Positions 34,703 to 44,210 of a DNA stretch of 64,000 nt are shown piece after piece (position 1 is the stretch's first letter; every line of letters begins with the position of its first letter). A program made the position numbers and the translations under genes. The notes below the pieces were generated by a model. That model searched no databases. It saw only the letters and a program-made list of their open reading frames with translations, and had not been told where the DNA came from. The DNA is from Alkalibacterium sp. MB6 (GTDB lineage: Bacteria; Bacillota; Bacilli; Lactobacillales; Carnobacteriaceae_A), in NCBI RefSeq assembly GCF_009935905.1, contig NZ_PREX01000013.1:1-64000 (forward strand), in the 5' to 3' direction.

Positions 34703-35962
34703 TTACCAGTTTTCTTCATTGTTAATCAACTCAATCATGTCAATATCGGATGGATTCAGTTCGAGGTAATTTTGAACTACTTTCCTAAAGGCATCTTGAT
34801 CGCCTTCTTCTCTTAAAAACAAAGCGTAGTCTTTTAAATAGCCTGCATTGTCCTTTAAATACGGATACGCTTTTTCATAATACTCTTTGGCTTTGCTGAA
34901 ATCTTCTGTTTCATTATAAGCCAAGGCACTATTCCAATAGAGTTGAGGGTCCTCTTCACCACTGTTTAATTTATCCTCAAGCCAGATTAAAGCATCCTCA
35001 TGTCTATCTTGACTTAAAAGCAAATTCGTTAAGTGAAGAACCAAAGAGATATTTTCCGGATCACGTTCGATAGCTTTACCATAGTAGTCCTCAGCCGCCT
35101 CTTCGTCACCCAATTTAACAGCTGCTTCGGCCCCCATACTGTAAAGCGATGCATTCTCTTTATCGTAATACAGGCCGTCTTTCACTATTTCCAGTGCTTC
35201 TTTTTCTTTATTTTGCTGAATATAACCTTCTGCTAAAAAGACATAAACCGAAGTATAAGACGGATCCAATTCTTTGATTTTCAAAAATAAATCATTGGCC
35301 TTATCGTATTCCTTTTGTTGGAAGTAAATGTAGCCCAACTGGAATAAGTGGTCACTTGTTTCCTGCAACTCAATGGCTTCTTTTAAATAATCTTCTGCTT
35401 CTTCCCATTCACCAATTGCTCCGTAGGCATTGCCTAAACGGCTATAAATACTAATTCCAGCAAATTCAGTGTGATTCTTAATCAAGAGTTCTTCATAAGA
35501 CGTAATGGCATCCCGGTATTCGCCAGATGAGAAATACAATTCACCTAAGGCAAAATCAATGACCGGTTCTTCAGGAAGGAGTGTTTTTGCTTCTTTCAGT
35601 TTTTGTCTAGATACTTCAGGCAAGTCGAGTACTTGATAGTAATCGGCTGATACAAGTAGTGCCTGCGGATAATATGGGCTGTTCTTCTCGACCTGATCAA
35701 TCCAGTCAAAAGCCTCTAATTCTTTACCTTCTTCAATGGCTAACTCCGCCAACGTCAACTTCATTGCATCATCTTGCTCTTTTTCAAGCAAATGAAGCGC
35801 AACTGTCTTTGTTTCTTCTAAAAAACCTAAATCAAAGAGTGTTTCAGTTAATGCATACAACTCTTCCGTTTGATCATGTTCTAAAGCTAAGTGTAAATAA
35901 TCAGCCGCTTTAGTCAAATCTTCGTTTTGAATAGCCTCAATCATTTTATTTGAGTATGACAC
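34703..35962 (-). CDS. YpiA-like tetratricopeptide repeat protein
   Basis: A 419-residue cytoplasmic protein made almost wholly of TPR repeats, for example around ALGELYFSSGEYRDAI, LGNAYGAIGEWEEAEDYL and LGYIYFQQKEYDKA, with no catalytic motif. It matches Bacillus YpiA by position upstream of ypiB; the family has been tied to MurA degradation together with the YpiB/ReoY protein. The GTG at 35962 is chosen because AAGGAG lies 8 nt upstream; the in-frame ATG at 35989 lacks a site. It heads the leftward cluster. Confidence 0.88.
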   Translation of the reverse strand: MSYSNKMIEAIQNEDLTKAADYLHLALEHDQTEELYALTETLFDLGFLEETKTVALHLLEKEQDDAMKLTLAELAIEEGKELEAFDWIDQVEKNSPYYPQALLVSADYYQVLDLPEVSRQKLKEAKTLLPEEPVIDFALGELYFSSGEYRDAITSYEELLIKNHTEFAGISIYSRLGNAYGAIGEWEEAEDYLKEAIELQETSDHLFQLGYIYFQQKEYDKANDLFLKIKELDPSYTSVYVFLAEGYIQQNKEKEALEIVKDGLYYDKENASLYSMGAEAAVKLGDEEAAEDYYGKAIERDPENISLVLHLTNLLLSQDRHEDALIWLEDKLNSGEEDPQLYWNSALAYNETEDFSKAKEYYEKAYPYLKDNAGYLKDYALFLREEGDQDAFRKVVQNYLELNPSDIDMIELINNEENW

Positions 35963-36123
35963 GAGACAAGCTCCTTTTTCTTCGTTCATGTTTCTTTTAT
36001 CTTATCATACACGAGGGTTAACGTCATGTTAGATTTTATGAGCTTTACTTAAAATGGCTTTCGCTGTCATTTTATCACGTTTCTTTTAAAATAGACTAAA
36101 GAAGAGACAGGACTGATGAATCG

Positions 36124-36672
36124 GTGATGAAACTGAATATGAATAGAGATACCCCATTTGTTAAGCATTATCACTGGATAGGAATTGTCGTTGTTTGTTT
36201 AGCATCCATTCCTTTACACTTTGTCTATGAATGGACAGGAGAGAATACATTGGCGGGAATCTTTACTCCTATCAATGAAAGCATTTGGGAGCATCTCAAA
36301 CTCGTTTATTGGCCGTTGCTTTTATGGTGGACAGTTGGTTTTCTAATCTTCCGTGATAGAAAGTCATTATCCATCTCAAAATGGTTTACTGCCGCACTTG
36401 TTTCTATAATTATTAGCATGGTGTTTATCGTGGGTTGGTACTACACATGGACAGAAGCGTTTGATGTCCATTCGTCTATTATTGATGTTGGCTCTCTTTT
36501 TATTGCTGTTCCTATTGCTCAGCTTATTGCGATTCATGTCTATAAAGCCGTGCAACCACGAGTGGTATACTTATTGCTTTCAATTGGCATCCTTTTAGCA
36601 CTCGCTGGATTATTCGTCTGGTTTACCTTTAATCAACCAGATGTCCCGTTTTTCATTCCTCCTAGTGGCTAA
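36124..36672 (+). CDS. DUF6512 family membrane protein
   Basis: A 182-residue protein with five hydrophobic segments. The conserved stretch HFVYEWTGENTLAGIF, with NESIWEHLKLVYWP after it, marks DUF6512. No function is known for the family. The start may be the GTG at 36124 or the adjacent ATG at 36127; the ribosome-binding site is weak. It stands alone, divergent from ypiA and convergent with the pilus operon. Confidence 0.75.
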   Translation: MMKLNMNRDTPFVKHYHWIGIVVVCLASIPLHFVYEWTGENTLAGIFTPINESIWEHLKLVYWPLLLWWTVGFLIFRDRKSLSISKWFTAALVSIIISMVFIVGWYYTWTEAFDVHSSIIDVGSLFIAVPIAQLIAIHVYKAVQPRVVYLLLSIGILLALAGLFVWFTFNQPDVPFFIPPSG

Positions 36673-36715
36673 TTAGATTGTAAAAGGTATAGATTAAATC
36701 GTTACAATGGTATTT

Positions 36716-36758
36716 AAAAAGAGACCAAGCGCCTGTAAAGAACTCGGGCGTTTGGTCT
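36716..36758 (-). terminator. Terminator of the pilus operon
   Basis: On the minus strand GACCAAACGCC pairs with GGCGCTTGGTC (one G-T pair), followed by TCTCTTTTT, 10 nt after the pilO stop. It may also serve the DUF6512 gene. Confidence 0.8.
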
Positions 36759-36767
36759 ATTTCGTCG

Positions 36768-37310
36768 CTATTCTGACAAGCGGTACATTAAATCAGTCAT
36801 CAATGAACCGGTGTAGCTCTCTTCTCCGCTTTTTTGAATCGTCGCATTAGTCACAGCCCACATGCGGTCTTCAGTCTCTAACGACTCAATAAATTGCCTA
36901 ATGGCTTCTGGTGAGCTACCCGTCACTTCCACTTGATAGGTGGTTTTGACAAAGTCATCCACAACGTTTTCTATAGGCTCCCTGTCGCTAACTCGATTCG
37001 TGTGCATTAACTCAAGCTCGTAACGATCAGCCGTTGCTTTTAAAATAACTAAAACTTCGTTTATTGCCTCAACGTCAGGTAAAAATCGAGTGGTCTCATC
37101 GTATGCTTCCTGATAGTCGGCTAAAACTGCTTCTTCAGCTGGGTATTGCTCTAGCAATCGCGTTTGATCCTCCACAATGCGAGTGGAGCTTTCAGCACTA
37201 GCTTGAGACGGGGCAACGAGCACATGATAACCGTAGTAACCAACAGCAACTAATATCAAAACGGTTAATAAAGAGACTATAAAGGATTCTCTATTCCACT
37301 TTATTGCCAT
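36768..37310 (-). CDS. pilO: PilO-like pilus alignment protein
   Basis: A 180-residue protein with one transmembrane helix (about residues 10-32), a coiled-coil stretch (about 40-75) and a ferredoxin-like C-terminal domain, the PilO layout. In type IV pilus machines PilO pairs with PilN to connect the inner platform to the extracytoplasmic side. It is the last gene of the operon and overlaps pilN by 10 nt. Confidence 0.8.
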   Translation of the reverse strand: MAIKWNRESFIVSLLTVLILVAVGYYGYHVLVAPSQASAESSTRIVEDQTRLLEQYPAEEAVLADYQEAYDETTRFLPDVEAINEVLVILKATADRYELELMHTNRVSDREPIENVVDDFVKTTYQVEVTGSSPEAIRQFIESLETEDRMWAVTNATIQKSGEESYTGSLMTDLMYRLSE

Positions 37311-37849
37311 AAAAGAGCCTCCTCTTTCAATAAGCTTTCATCATAATCAATGGTTAAATCAATTTCATACAAGCCTTCTTCTGACGATGTTTGCTGAAGT
37401 CGAGTGACATTCACTCGATTAATATAAGAGACTGATTCCAATTCTTCAATAATCGAAGCACTCTCTTCAACTCCTACAGCTTCTAGATTCAACATGATTT
37501 GCCCTGTGGTCGTCACATTCAACATCACTAATTGGGTGTCTTCATTCGGTATAAAGGACGACACGTGTTCCGTGGCAAAAGCTACTGGAAAGGTTTGTTC
37601 ATCAAGAATCGTTATTGTTTCTCTGTTTTGAGTCGTTAAGCGTTCAATCTGTTGAATGTCTCTAGATAAGGCAACTTGTTCAGATTGTTGCTGCATGATT
37701 TGAACGTTTTGAGCATCGACTCGATTATAATGAGCGGATAGAAAAAGAAAGTAGGTTAACAGTACTATCACGCCTACAACGAATCCAGACAAAATTAAGT
37801 ACGGGAGAACGTTCGTCTCTTTCTTTTCAAAAAAGTTAACTTCAATCAT
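37301..37849 (-). CDS. pilN: PilN-like pilus assembly protein
   Basis: A 182-residue protein. It begins MIEVNFFEKKE, a PilN-type cytoplasmic tail that normally binds PilM, followed by a transmembrane helix (about residues 16-38), a coiled coil and a small alpha/beta domain. Sequence similarity between PilN proteins is low, so the call leans on its place between pilM and pilO, the end overlaps (4 nt with pilM) and topology. Confidence 0.8.
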   Translation of the reverse strand: MIEVNFFEKKETNVLPYLILSGFVVGVIVLLTYFLFLSAHYNRVDAQNVQIMQQQSEQVALSRDIQQIERLTTQNRETITILDEQTFPVAFATEHVSSFIPNEDTQLVMLNVTTTGQIMLNLEAVGVEESASIIEELESVSYINRVNVTRLQQTSSEEGLYEIDLTIDYDESLLKEEALLWQ

Positions 37850-38901
37850 CCTTCGCCCTCCTCCTTCACTTGCGTTTGCTCAAGAGTGGCGAAAGGCTTC
37901 TTAAATGAATGAGTTTTTTTCTCTTTTGACTTAACTACTGACTTTTCTTTTTTAGTTTGTTTTAAAGATAAGCCATATAAACCTGCATCAGTTGGCGTTA
38001 ATTGGTCAGGCATCGAGAGTGTATGCACTTCTAGAGGGAATCGCTCTTCTAATAAGCCTTTAACTAGATCTAAATGAGGATAGCTTCCTGTGAGTACAAC
38101 GGAATCGATTGTCCCTTCTCCATTTAAAACAGAGTAGCGGTAAAATTCCATAAAGCGTTCAAGGCCATTTAGTTGATCATTTAAATTGTCCTGTAACAGG
38201 TCTTTAGACTGCTTCCAAGTCCATATGCCATCTTCAGTCATGGACCAAGAATCAGACAGTCGAGACAAGCGAGTCTGTCTGTTAAACTGTGGAATATCAT
38301 TGTTAAATACGGTGATAGACAGATCTAAAGGGTGCCATTGTAAAAGCATGACGTGATCTGATGACTTAATCGATAGCGTGTCCAATTCTTTTACCACTCG
38401 ATAAACGCTAAGGGATGATATATCCGCGACTTCTGGTTTTAATCCAATATCTTGTAGTAAATCCAGATAAATTCTAACTTCCTCGCCTGGAAAGGCAACC
38501 AATAAAACCGTTTGATTCTCTTCCGTCTTTTCAACAATTTCAAAATCAACTTTTGGATGGTCAAAAGGCAGACGAATCGATGTATTAATATGTAAATCCA
38601 AATAATCTTTCACTTCAGAGCCGTCCAATTGACTAGGGATTTTTTCAAAGCGAATCGTCACAAAATCATCCGGAAGTAAAATAGATACCTTCGTGTTCTT
38701 CCACTTTTTCTCTTTAACCAAAGCATCCAATCTCGTTTTAATCAAAATCGGATTGGTAACCTTTCCCTCTTGAAGAAGGGGTGTATCAAATATCAAATAG
38801 CCCTTGTCCACGATTGTCCGTTTTTGAGGATCAATAGACAAGTAGCTGATACTTTTTTCATAAAAGCGCAAATATAAATGAGGTTTAGCTTTGAATAACA
38901 T
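37846..38901 (-). CDS. pilM: PilM-like actin-fold pilus assembly protein
   Basis: A 351-residue cytoplasmic protein of the PilM/FtsA-like ATPase fold. Visible elements are KVSILLPDDFV, DLHINTSIRLPF, the DISSLSVYR region and VVLTGSYPHL near the nucleotide site. A basic tail of about 35 residues follows. PilM binds the PilN tail and helps connect the ATPase ring. The ATG at 38901 is preferred over 38919 because GGAGG precedes it by 8 nt. Confidence 0.82.
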   Translation of the reverse strand: MLFKAKPHLYLRFYEKSISYLSIDPQKRTIVDKGYLIFDTPLLQEGKVTNPILIKTRLDALVKEKKWKNTKVSILLPDDFVTIRFEKIPSQLDGSEVKDYLDLHINTSIRLPFDHPKVDFEIVEKTEENQTVLLVAFPGEEVRIYLDLLQDIGLKPEVADISSLSVYRVVKELDTLSIKSSDHVMLLQWHPLDLSITVFNNDIPQFNRQTRLSRLSDSWSMTEDGIWTWKQSKDLLQDNLNDQLNGLERFMEFYRYSVLNGEGTIDSVVLTGSYPHLDLVKGLLEERFPLEVHTLSMPDQLTPTDAGLYGLSLKQTKKEKSVVKSKEKKTHSFKKPFATLEQTQVKEEGEG

Positions 38902-38949
38902 AATAGTTCCTCCAAACAACAGACGTGAGAGACAGGGATACGAGTAACA

Positions 38950-39705
38950 TTAACTAAATAAATTCCAATACCAATTAATGAGTGGCTCACCATAAAAGTA
39001 AACGGTCATAGCTGCCATGCCGATAAAGGGACCAAATGGGATTCGTGACTTTCTTGAAGCCTTTTTGATTACCATTATTAAAGAACCATACAAAGCTCCA
39101 TATAGAGTGGACAAGAAAAATAAAAGTAAAAACTGCTGCCAACCTAAGATAAAGCCCAGCAAGGTAAAGTATTTCAAATCCCCTGCTCCCATTCCACCTT
39201 TTGATAACAAAATAATCGAAAAGACTAAGGCAAAGGCTAATAATGCGCCTTGAAAGGAAGACCAGTAAGGGACTAAAGGAAAGAAAAAACGGTATATGAA
39301 AAATATGGGTACAGACAGAAGCAAGAGTTGATTAGGGATTTTACGGTAAACAATGTCTGAAACGGTGATAGGAATAATGAGGGCAATCAACAGTAAGCCC
39401 AAAGCCATATGCCATGATATGCCATAATAATAATACGTCATGAAAAATAAAAGACCGGTCAATAACTCCATAATCGGATAAAGCGGTGAGATCCGTTGAT
39501 GACACGTTCGGCATTTTCCTCTTTGAAAAACATACGACACAACCGGTATCAGTTCTGTCCACCTAAGCGTGCGGTTACACGTGTCACAATAAGACCGCGT
39601 CTGTGAAAACAACGTCTTACTAGGAACCCGCAAGCCGACCACGTTGAAGAACGATCCGAAAACCAGTCCGTATATGAAAAAGAAAAAGCTAAAAAGTCCT
39701 GTCAT
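38950..39705 (-). CDS. pilD: Prepilin peptidase (PilD family)
   Basis: Cleaves prepilin leaders and methylates the new N-terminus. The 251-residue membrane protein has the cytoplasmic zinc domain with two CxxC pairs (CDTC, CRTC) and the two catalytic aspartates in TVSDIVYRKIPN and GMGAGDLKYF. The paired CxxC and the length point to the bifunctional PilD type. It sits between pilA and pilM and would process the four prepilins encoded in this operon. Confidence 0.93.
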   Translation of the reverse strand: MTGLFSFFFFIYGLVFGSFFNVVGLRVPSKTLFSQTRSYCDTCNRTLRWTELIPVVSYVFQRGKCRTCHQRISPLYPIMELLTGLLFFMTYYYYGISWHMALGLLLIALIIPITVSDIVYRKIPNQLLLLSVPIFFIYRFFFPLVPYWSSFQGALLAFALVFSIILLSKGGMGAGDLKYFTLLGFILGWQQFLLLFFLSTLYGALYGSLIMVIKKASRKSRIPFGPFIGMAAMTVYFYGEPLINWYWNLFS

Positions 39706-39730
39706 CTGTTTAATCTCCTATGTAGAATGA

Positions 39731-39750
39731 AAGGCCCGCAAGCGGGCCTT
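39731..39750 (-). terminator. GC-rich hairpin between pilA and pilD
   Basis: AAGGCCCGC and GCGGGCCTT are perfect complements around a 2-nt centre, just after the pilA stop. It lacks a long T-run, so it may be a partial terminator or an mRNA-stabilising hairpin that favours pilin over downstream genes. Confidence 0.6.
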
Positions 39751-39758
39751 AAATTATA

Positions 39759-40103
39759 TTATTCCTTGAAAGTTGCTCTTCCATTTGTGTCAAAGGTAAT
39801 TGTTCTACCTGTCTCAGTAGAAGTTAATTCTTCACCGTTTCTTGTTTCTAAAAAACCAGCCTCTTGCAATTGATATTCATTCACTTCACTAGCGGTCGGA
39901 TTATCAACTCTATACAATCTTGCAGCATCCAACACAAGTGCTTCGTCTGCAGCTTGAGCATCAGTCGTTGCGCCGCTTATTAAATTACCTATAGCTGGTA
40001 TAGCAATGGCCACAATAATTCCTAAAATAACGATTACGGCTAGTAACTCAACCAGTGTAAATCCTTCTTCTTTATTCATCAGTTGCTTCAATTTGTTTCT
40101 CAT
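39759..40103 (-). CDS. pilA: Major type IV pilin-like protein
   Basis: A 114-residue prepilin. A 14-residue basic leader ends in KEEG, cleaved before FTLVELLAVIVILGI, with the key Glu at position +5. The hydrophobic helix continues to about residue 40, followed by a small soluble domain without a cysteine pair. Its size, its strong private promoter and AAGGAGG site suggest it is the main subunit. It resembles ComGC in form, but the operon is of the PilB/PilT/PilM-O type rather than the comG type. Confidence 0.9.
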   Translation of the reverse strand: MRNKLKQLMNKEEGFTLVELLAVIVILGIIVAIAIPAIGNLISGATTDAQAADEALVLDAARLYRVDNPTASEVNEYQLQEAGFLETRNGEELTSTETGRTITFDTNGRATFKE

Positions 40104-40249
40104 TTGATTTTTCCTCCTTGATATTAGTCGATTATTCTCTATTTAGCACATAATGATGTTTCTAAACATGAATAAAGTTACATGTCTACAATTAGTATTT
40201 GATGCATATGTACTAACTTAAAGCGTTTATAGCATCTCCTACTGGCATA

Positions 40250-40278
40250 ATTATAATACTAAACGAATCTTCTTACAA
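40250..40278 (-). promoter_or_regulatory. Promoter of pilA
   Basis: On the minus strand TTGTAA (40273-40278), a 17-nt spacer and a perfect TATAAT (40250-40255) give a start near 40243 and a leader of about 140 nt. A weak cre-like sequence lies just downstream (40219-40232, two mismatches). Confidence 0.7.
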
Positions 40279-40305
40279 TACGTTATCACCAACTTTCATG
40301 TATTT

Positions 40306-41517
40306 TTATTGAATTGTGTCGAATAAACTGAACATTGGAACGACTATAGATAAGACGATAAAACCAACGATAACTGCAAGGAAAATGATGAGTATTGGTT
40401 CAATTAGTGACTGAAGTTTGTCAGACGCTTCTTCGACTTCTTGATCATAGACGTCCGCTACTTTTTTGAGCATGTCGTCTAGTGCCCCACTCGATTCCCC
40501 CACTCGAATCATTTGACTAATTAAGGGTGGAAAGACCCAGTGTTCTTCCATTGGTTTTGCTAAAGATTCGCCTTGTTCTAAAGACTTCTTACTTTCATCA
40601 AGCACTTCTCTTACCACTCTATTCCCAACCACTTGACTGGTAACATCTACTGCTTGAAGTATGGGGACAGAACTACTGATTAGGGAGCTTAAAGTCTGAG
40701 TCATTCGAGCCATTGTGGCTTTCTGAATGAAGACACCTATAACTGGAATTTTTAAAGCTAATTTATCCAAGTAATAGGCTGTATGCTCTTTTTTCTTCAT
40801 ATAATTAAAAGTAACCACTAAAGCAATGAGTAAGAGGACAAAGATCCACCAAAATCGTTGGATGAATTGACTTAAGCCTAGTACTAATTGAGTAATCAGT
40901 GGTAGTTCCGATCCAAAGGAAGCAAACATATCACCAAAAATTGGAACAATAGCGATTAACAAAAAGACCGTTATAATAATGGCAAAACTTGCTACCACTA
41001 TTGGATACGTTAAAGCCGTTGATACTTTTTGTTTAATACGGTGCTGTTTCTCGTAATAAGTAGCCATGCGGTCCAATACATCTTCTAACTGTCCGCTCAC
41101 TTCTCCGGAGTGAATCATTTGAACCAGCAAATCTGGAAACAGTTTAGGATATGCTTTCATCGCTTCTGATAAAGGAATCCCTTCTTGTAAATCAACAGAG
41201 AGGGTTTCTAAAGCTTCTTTTAGAGGTTTACTATCGGTCTGTTCTGCTAGTAAGACAATGGCGTCCACTAGCAAAATACCTGCTTCAATCAAGGTCGCAA
41301 ACTGTCTTAAGAACAGAACAAATTGTTTTTGCTTTAACGGTGTGCCAATCACAATATCTTTATATAGGATGGAGTTTAACGGTTCGACATTAAAAACAAT
41401 TAAATTCATCTGGTTTAACTCATTCAATGCTTCTTTTTTTGAATAACTCTCGATCCGTCCTTTAATGGTTTTCCCATCTTTAGACTTTGCTTTATATGCA
41501 TAAGTTGCCACAGACAT
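40306..41517 (-). CDS. pilC: PilC inner-membrane platform protein
   Basis: A 403-residue type II secretion F-family protein. Two similar cytoplasmic helical domains (about residues 65-165 and 270-370), each with motifs like FLRQFATLIEAGILL and MTQTLSSLISSSVPIL, alternate with three membrane segments. PilC anchors the pilus and is turned by PilB and PilT. It lies 12 bp after pilT. Confidence 0.92.
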   Translation of the reverse strand: MSVATYAYKAKSKDGKTIKGRIESYSKKEALNELNQMNLIVFNVEPLNSILYKDIVIGTPLKQKQFVLFLRQFATLIEAGILLVDAIVLLAEQTDSKPLKEALETLSVDLQEGIPLSEAMKAYPKLFPDLLVQMIHSGEVSGQLEDVLDRMATYYEKQHRIKQKVSTALTYPIVVASFAIIITVFLLIAIVPIFGDMFASFGSELPLITQLVLGLSQFIQRFWWIFVLLLIALVVTFNYMKKKEHTAYYLDKLALKIPVIGVFIQKATMARMTQTLSSLISSSVPILQAVDVTSQVVGNRVVREVLDESKKSLEQGESLAKPMEEHWVFPPLISQMIRVGESSGALDDMLKKVADVYDQEVEEASDKLQSLIEPILIIFLAVIVGFIVLSIVVPMFSLFDTIQ

Positions 41518-41529
41518 GCTCCTTTCCGG

Positions 41530-42561
41530 TTATAGCCCGCTAATGAAAGGCAGCAATTCCAATTGACTGATTTGCCCTTCTTGAATCAATTGCTTCATAC
41601 TCATTTCCATCGTATGCATCCCTTGGTCTCTTGCTGTTTGTAAGATATTTGGAATCTGATGCATTTTTTCATTGCGAATTAAGTTCTTTATCGCAGGGTT
41701 ATTAATTAGTAATTCACTTGCAGCGACTCTCCCGGTACGGTTAATGGTTGGGAAAAGACGTTGAGATAAAACACCAAGCAAGACGTTCGCTAGCATGGAA
41801 CGTATCTGGTTCTTTTGATGAGCAGGAAACACATCAATAATTCGGTCAATCGTGCCAGTCGTATCTTGAGTATGTAAGGTTCCTAAAACTAAGTGACCCG
41901 TTTCTGCAGCTGTGATAGCCGTTGAAATTGTTTCAAAGTCTCTTAATTCTCCTACTAAAATAACATCAGGATCTTGTCGCAAGCTCGCTCTTAGTCCTTC
42001 TTTAAAGGATAAGGTATCAAAACCGACTTCTCTTTGTTCAATAATCGATTTATTGTGTGAATGCAAGTATTCAATGGGGTCTTCCAATGTAATAATATGT
42101 CGATTCATCTCTTGATTCATGTAGTCAATCATCGAAGCGAGCGAAGTACTTTTGCCGCTCCCTGTTGGTCCAGACACCAAGATTAAGCCATGTGGTTTTC
42201 CAACCAATTCTTTTAGTTGCCTAGGCAACCCTAAGCTGTCTAATGATGGAATCTCTCGAGGGATGACTCGAAAAGCCATAGATAAGGCGTTTCTTTGATA
42301 AAAAATGTTTACCCTAAAACGAGAAACTCCAGCTATACCGTAGGACAAATCCACTTCACGTTTATCTTGCAGATGATCCCACAATTTATCATTTAATATA
42401 GCCTTGGCCATTATATAAATATCTTCCGGCATCAGTTTGTCTTGCTTCTGCGGAGTTAAGGTTCCATTAATTCGAAAAACTGGAGGAGAGCCAGCGACTA
42501 AATGGACATCTGACGCATCTTTGTAATTGGCCGCAATAAGCAGTTGATTTAATCTTTCCAT
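41530..42561 (-). CDS. pilT: PilT pilus retraction ATPase
   Basis: A 343-residue hexameric ATPase. It has Walker A GPTGSGKST (about residues 131-139), the Asp box ITLEDPIEYLH, Walker B, His box LGTLHTQDT, and the PilT-specific C-terminal AIKNLIRNEK, which is needed for retraction. It lacks the N-terminal extension and zinc knuckle of PilB. Its presence means the pili are probably dynamic and could drive twitching, adhesion or DNA uptake. Confidence 0.94.
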   Translation of the reverse strand: MERLNQLLIAANYKDASDVHLVAGSPPVFRINGTLTPQKQDKLMPEDIYIMAKAILNDKLWDHLQDKREVDLSYGIAGVSRFRVNIFYQRNALSMAFRVIPREIPSLDSLGLPRQLKELVGKPHGLILVSGPTGSGKSTSLASMIDYMNQEMNRHIITLEDPIEYLHSHNKSIIEQREVGFDTLSFKEGLRASLRQDPDVILVGELRDFETISTAITAAETGHLVLGTLHTQDTTGTIDRIIDVFPAHQKNQIRSMLANVLLGVLSQRLFPTINRTGRVAASELLINNPAIKNLIRNEKMHQIPNILQTARDQGMHTMEMSMKQLIQEGQISQLELLPFISGL

Positions 42562-42573
42562 ATACGTGCTCCT

Positions 42574-44199
42574 CTATTCATCTAAAGAAGCCACTCGGAG
42601 CACTTCTTCGATGGTTGTTTTACCTTGTCTAACTTTTTCTAAGCCGTCATCAATTAAAAACCGAACACCTTTATCTTTCACGTGCTGTTTAATTTTTTGC
42701 ATAGACGCTTGCTCCATCATGAGTTGCTTCACTGAATCATCTACAACGATTAGTTCGTGAATCGCCATACGGCCACGATAACCGGTGTGTCTACAGCGGT
42801 CGCAACCTTTGCCAACGGTCACTTCTTCAATCGTCTGATGTCTTCTCTCAAAGATTTCCTTTTCAATTGGGCTTGCTTTACGTGTTTCTGCACAATCCTT
42901 ACAGACAGTTTTAACCAATCGTTGAGCCATGACTCCACTAAGAGACGAGACAACCAAATACGGTTCAACTCCCATATCGAATAAACGAGGAATCGCTTCG
43001 ATTGCACTATTTGTGTGCAAGGTGCTAAATACTAAGTGCCCCGTTAACGAGGCCCGAATACTAATTTCAGCTGTTTCTCTGTCCCTTATTTCTCCGACCA
43101 TAATAATATTCGGGTCTTGTCTTAAGATGGAACGTAGACCTGTCGCAAAGGTTAAGCCAATGGCGCTGTTTACTTGAACCTGGTTGATTCCTTCCAGTTG
43201 GAACTCAACCGGATCTTCCACCGTAATGATGTTAATGTTGGGACTGTTTAACTCATTGATTGAACCGTATAAGGTTGATGATTTACCCGACCCAGTAGGT
43301 CCAGTAATTAAAATCAAACCAGAAGGTTGTTCAATTAATTGTTGATACGCTTTTAAGGTGTCTTCCTGTAAACCAATATCTGCTACTTTATTGAAGACAT
43401 TAGACATATCAAGAATTCGTATAACTACTTTTTCACCAAATACCGTTGGAAGTGTGGCTACACGTAAGTTAATTTTCTTATCAATCACTACAGTACTGAT
43501 CCGTCCATCTTGTGGCAAACGCGTTTCGGTAATGTTTAAACCAGCTAAAATCTTAATTCTAGCGACTAAGGAACTCATCAATGATTTAGGTAACGTGCGG
43601 TCATTTCTCAAAACGCCATCTACCCGGTACCTTACTGTTACGGTAGTTTCTTGTTGATCCAAGTGGATATCTGATGCATGCATCGCTACGCCTGTTTCAA
43701 GCAATTGATCAAATATTCTGACTGCCGGTGCATCTTCACCTGCAATGTCTTCCACATTTACATCGTTGCTATCGTACAACCGGTTAATCGTCTGTAAAAT
43801 GTCGTCCTTTGCCGCAATAACCGGCTGCACAGAGTATCCAGTTGATAATTCTAAATCTTCTATTGCAAAGAAATCCAGAGGGTCATGCATCGCAACGATT
43901 AATCGAGCATTCTCTTTTCTAACTGGCAATAGTAAATTCGAGCGTGCAAAGTCTTTTGAAACTAATTCGATTAAGGTTTGATCGATTGGATACTGGTAGA
44001 GAGACACACTTTGTAGTTTTAATTGAATTTCTAAAACATCAAGTAATTGTTTCTCAGTAATGTACCCTTGTTCAACCAATGCATCGCCTAATTTTTGATT
44101 ATCTTTTTTCTGTTCAAGAGCTTCAACAATTTGGAATTCAGTGATTAAACCGGATTCTTTGAGTAAATCACCTAGTTTTTTTCGTTTTTGTACAGGCAT
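42574..44199 (-). CDS. pilB: PilB pilus extension ATPase
   Basis: A 541-residue GspE/PilB ATPase. The N-terminal MshEN-type domain (about residues 1-140), with repeats like LGDLLKESGLITEFQIVEAL, is a fold known to bind cyclic di-GMP in MshE and some PilB proteins. The ATPase core follows with GPTGSGKSS, ITVEDPVEFQLEG and STLHTNSA, and a four-cysteine zinc site CKDC...CDRC. It powers pilus extension. The MshEN domain plus the diguanylate cyclase at the head of the operon suggests direct nucleotide control. Confidence 0.93.
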   Translation of the reverse strand: MPVQKRKKLGDLLKESGLITEFQIVEALEQKKDNQKLGDALVEQGYITEKQLLDVLEIQLKLQSVSLYQYPIDQTLIELVSKDFARSNLLLPVRKENARLIVAMHDPLDFFAIEDLELSTGYSVQPVIAAKDDILQTINRLYDSNDVNVEDIAGEDAPAVRIFDQLLETGVAMHASDIHLDQQETTVTVRYRVDGVLRNDRTLPKSLMSSLVARIKILAGLNITETRLPQDGRISTVVIDKKINLRVATLPTVFGEKVVIRILDMSNVFNKVADIGLQEDTLKAYQQLIEQPSGLILITGPTGSGKSSTLYGSINELNSPNINIITVEDPVEFQLEGINQVQVNSAIGLTFATGLRSILRQDPNIIMVGEIRDRETAEISIRASLTGHLVFSTLHTNSAIEAIPRLFDMGVEPYLVVSSLSGVMAQRLVKTVCKDCAETRKASPIEKEIFERRHQTIEEVTVGKGCDRCRHTGYRGRMAIHELIVVDDSVKQLMMEQASMQKIKQHVKDKGVRFLIDDGLEKVRQGKTTIEEVLRVASLDE

Positions 44200-44210
44200 G
44201 TTGTCCCTCC

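Noticed and set aside
39759-41517. The pilus genes as a comG competence operon.
   Set aside because: PilT, PilM, PilN and PilO are present, and the prepilin set is PilV/W/X-like, so this is a type IVa-like pilus rather than a ComG pseudopilus.
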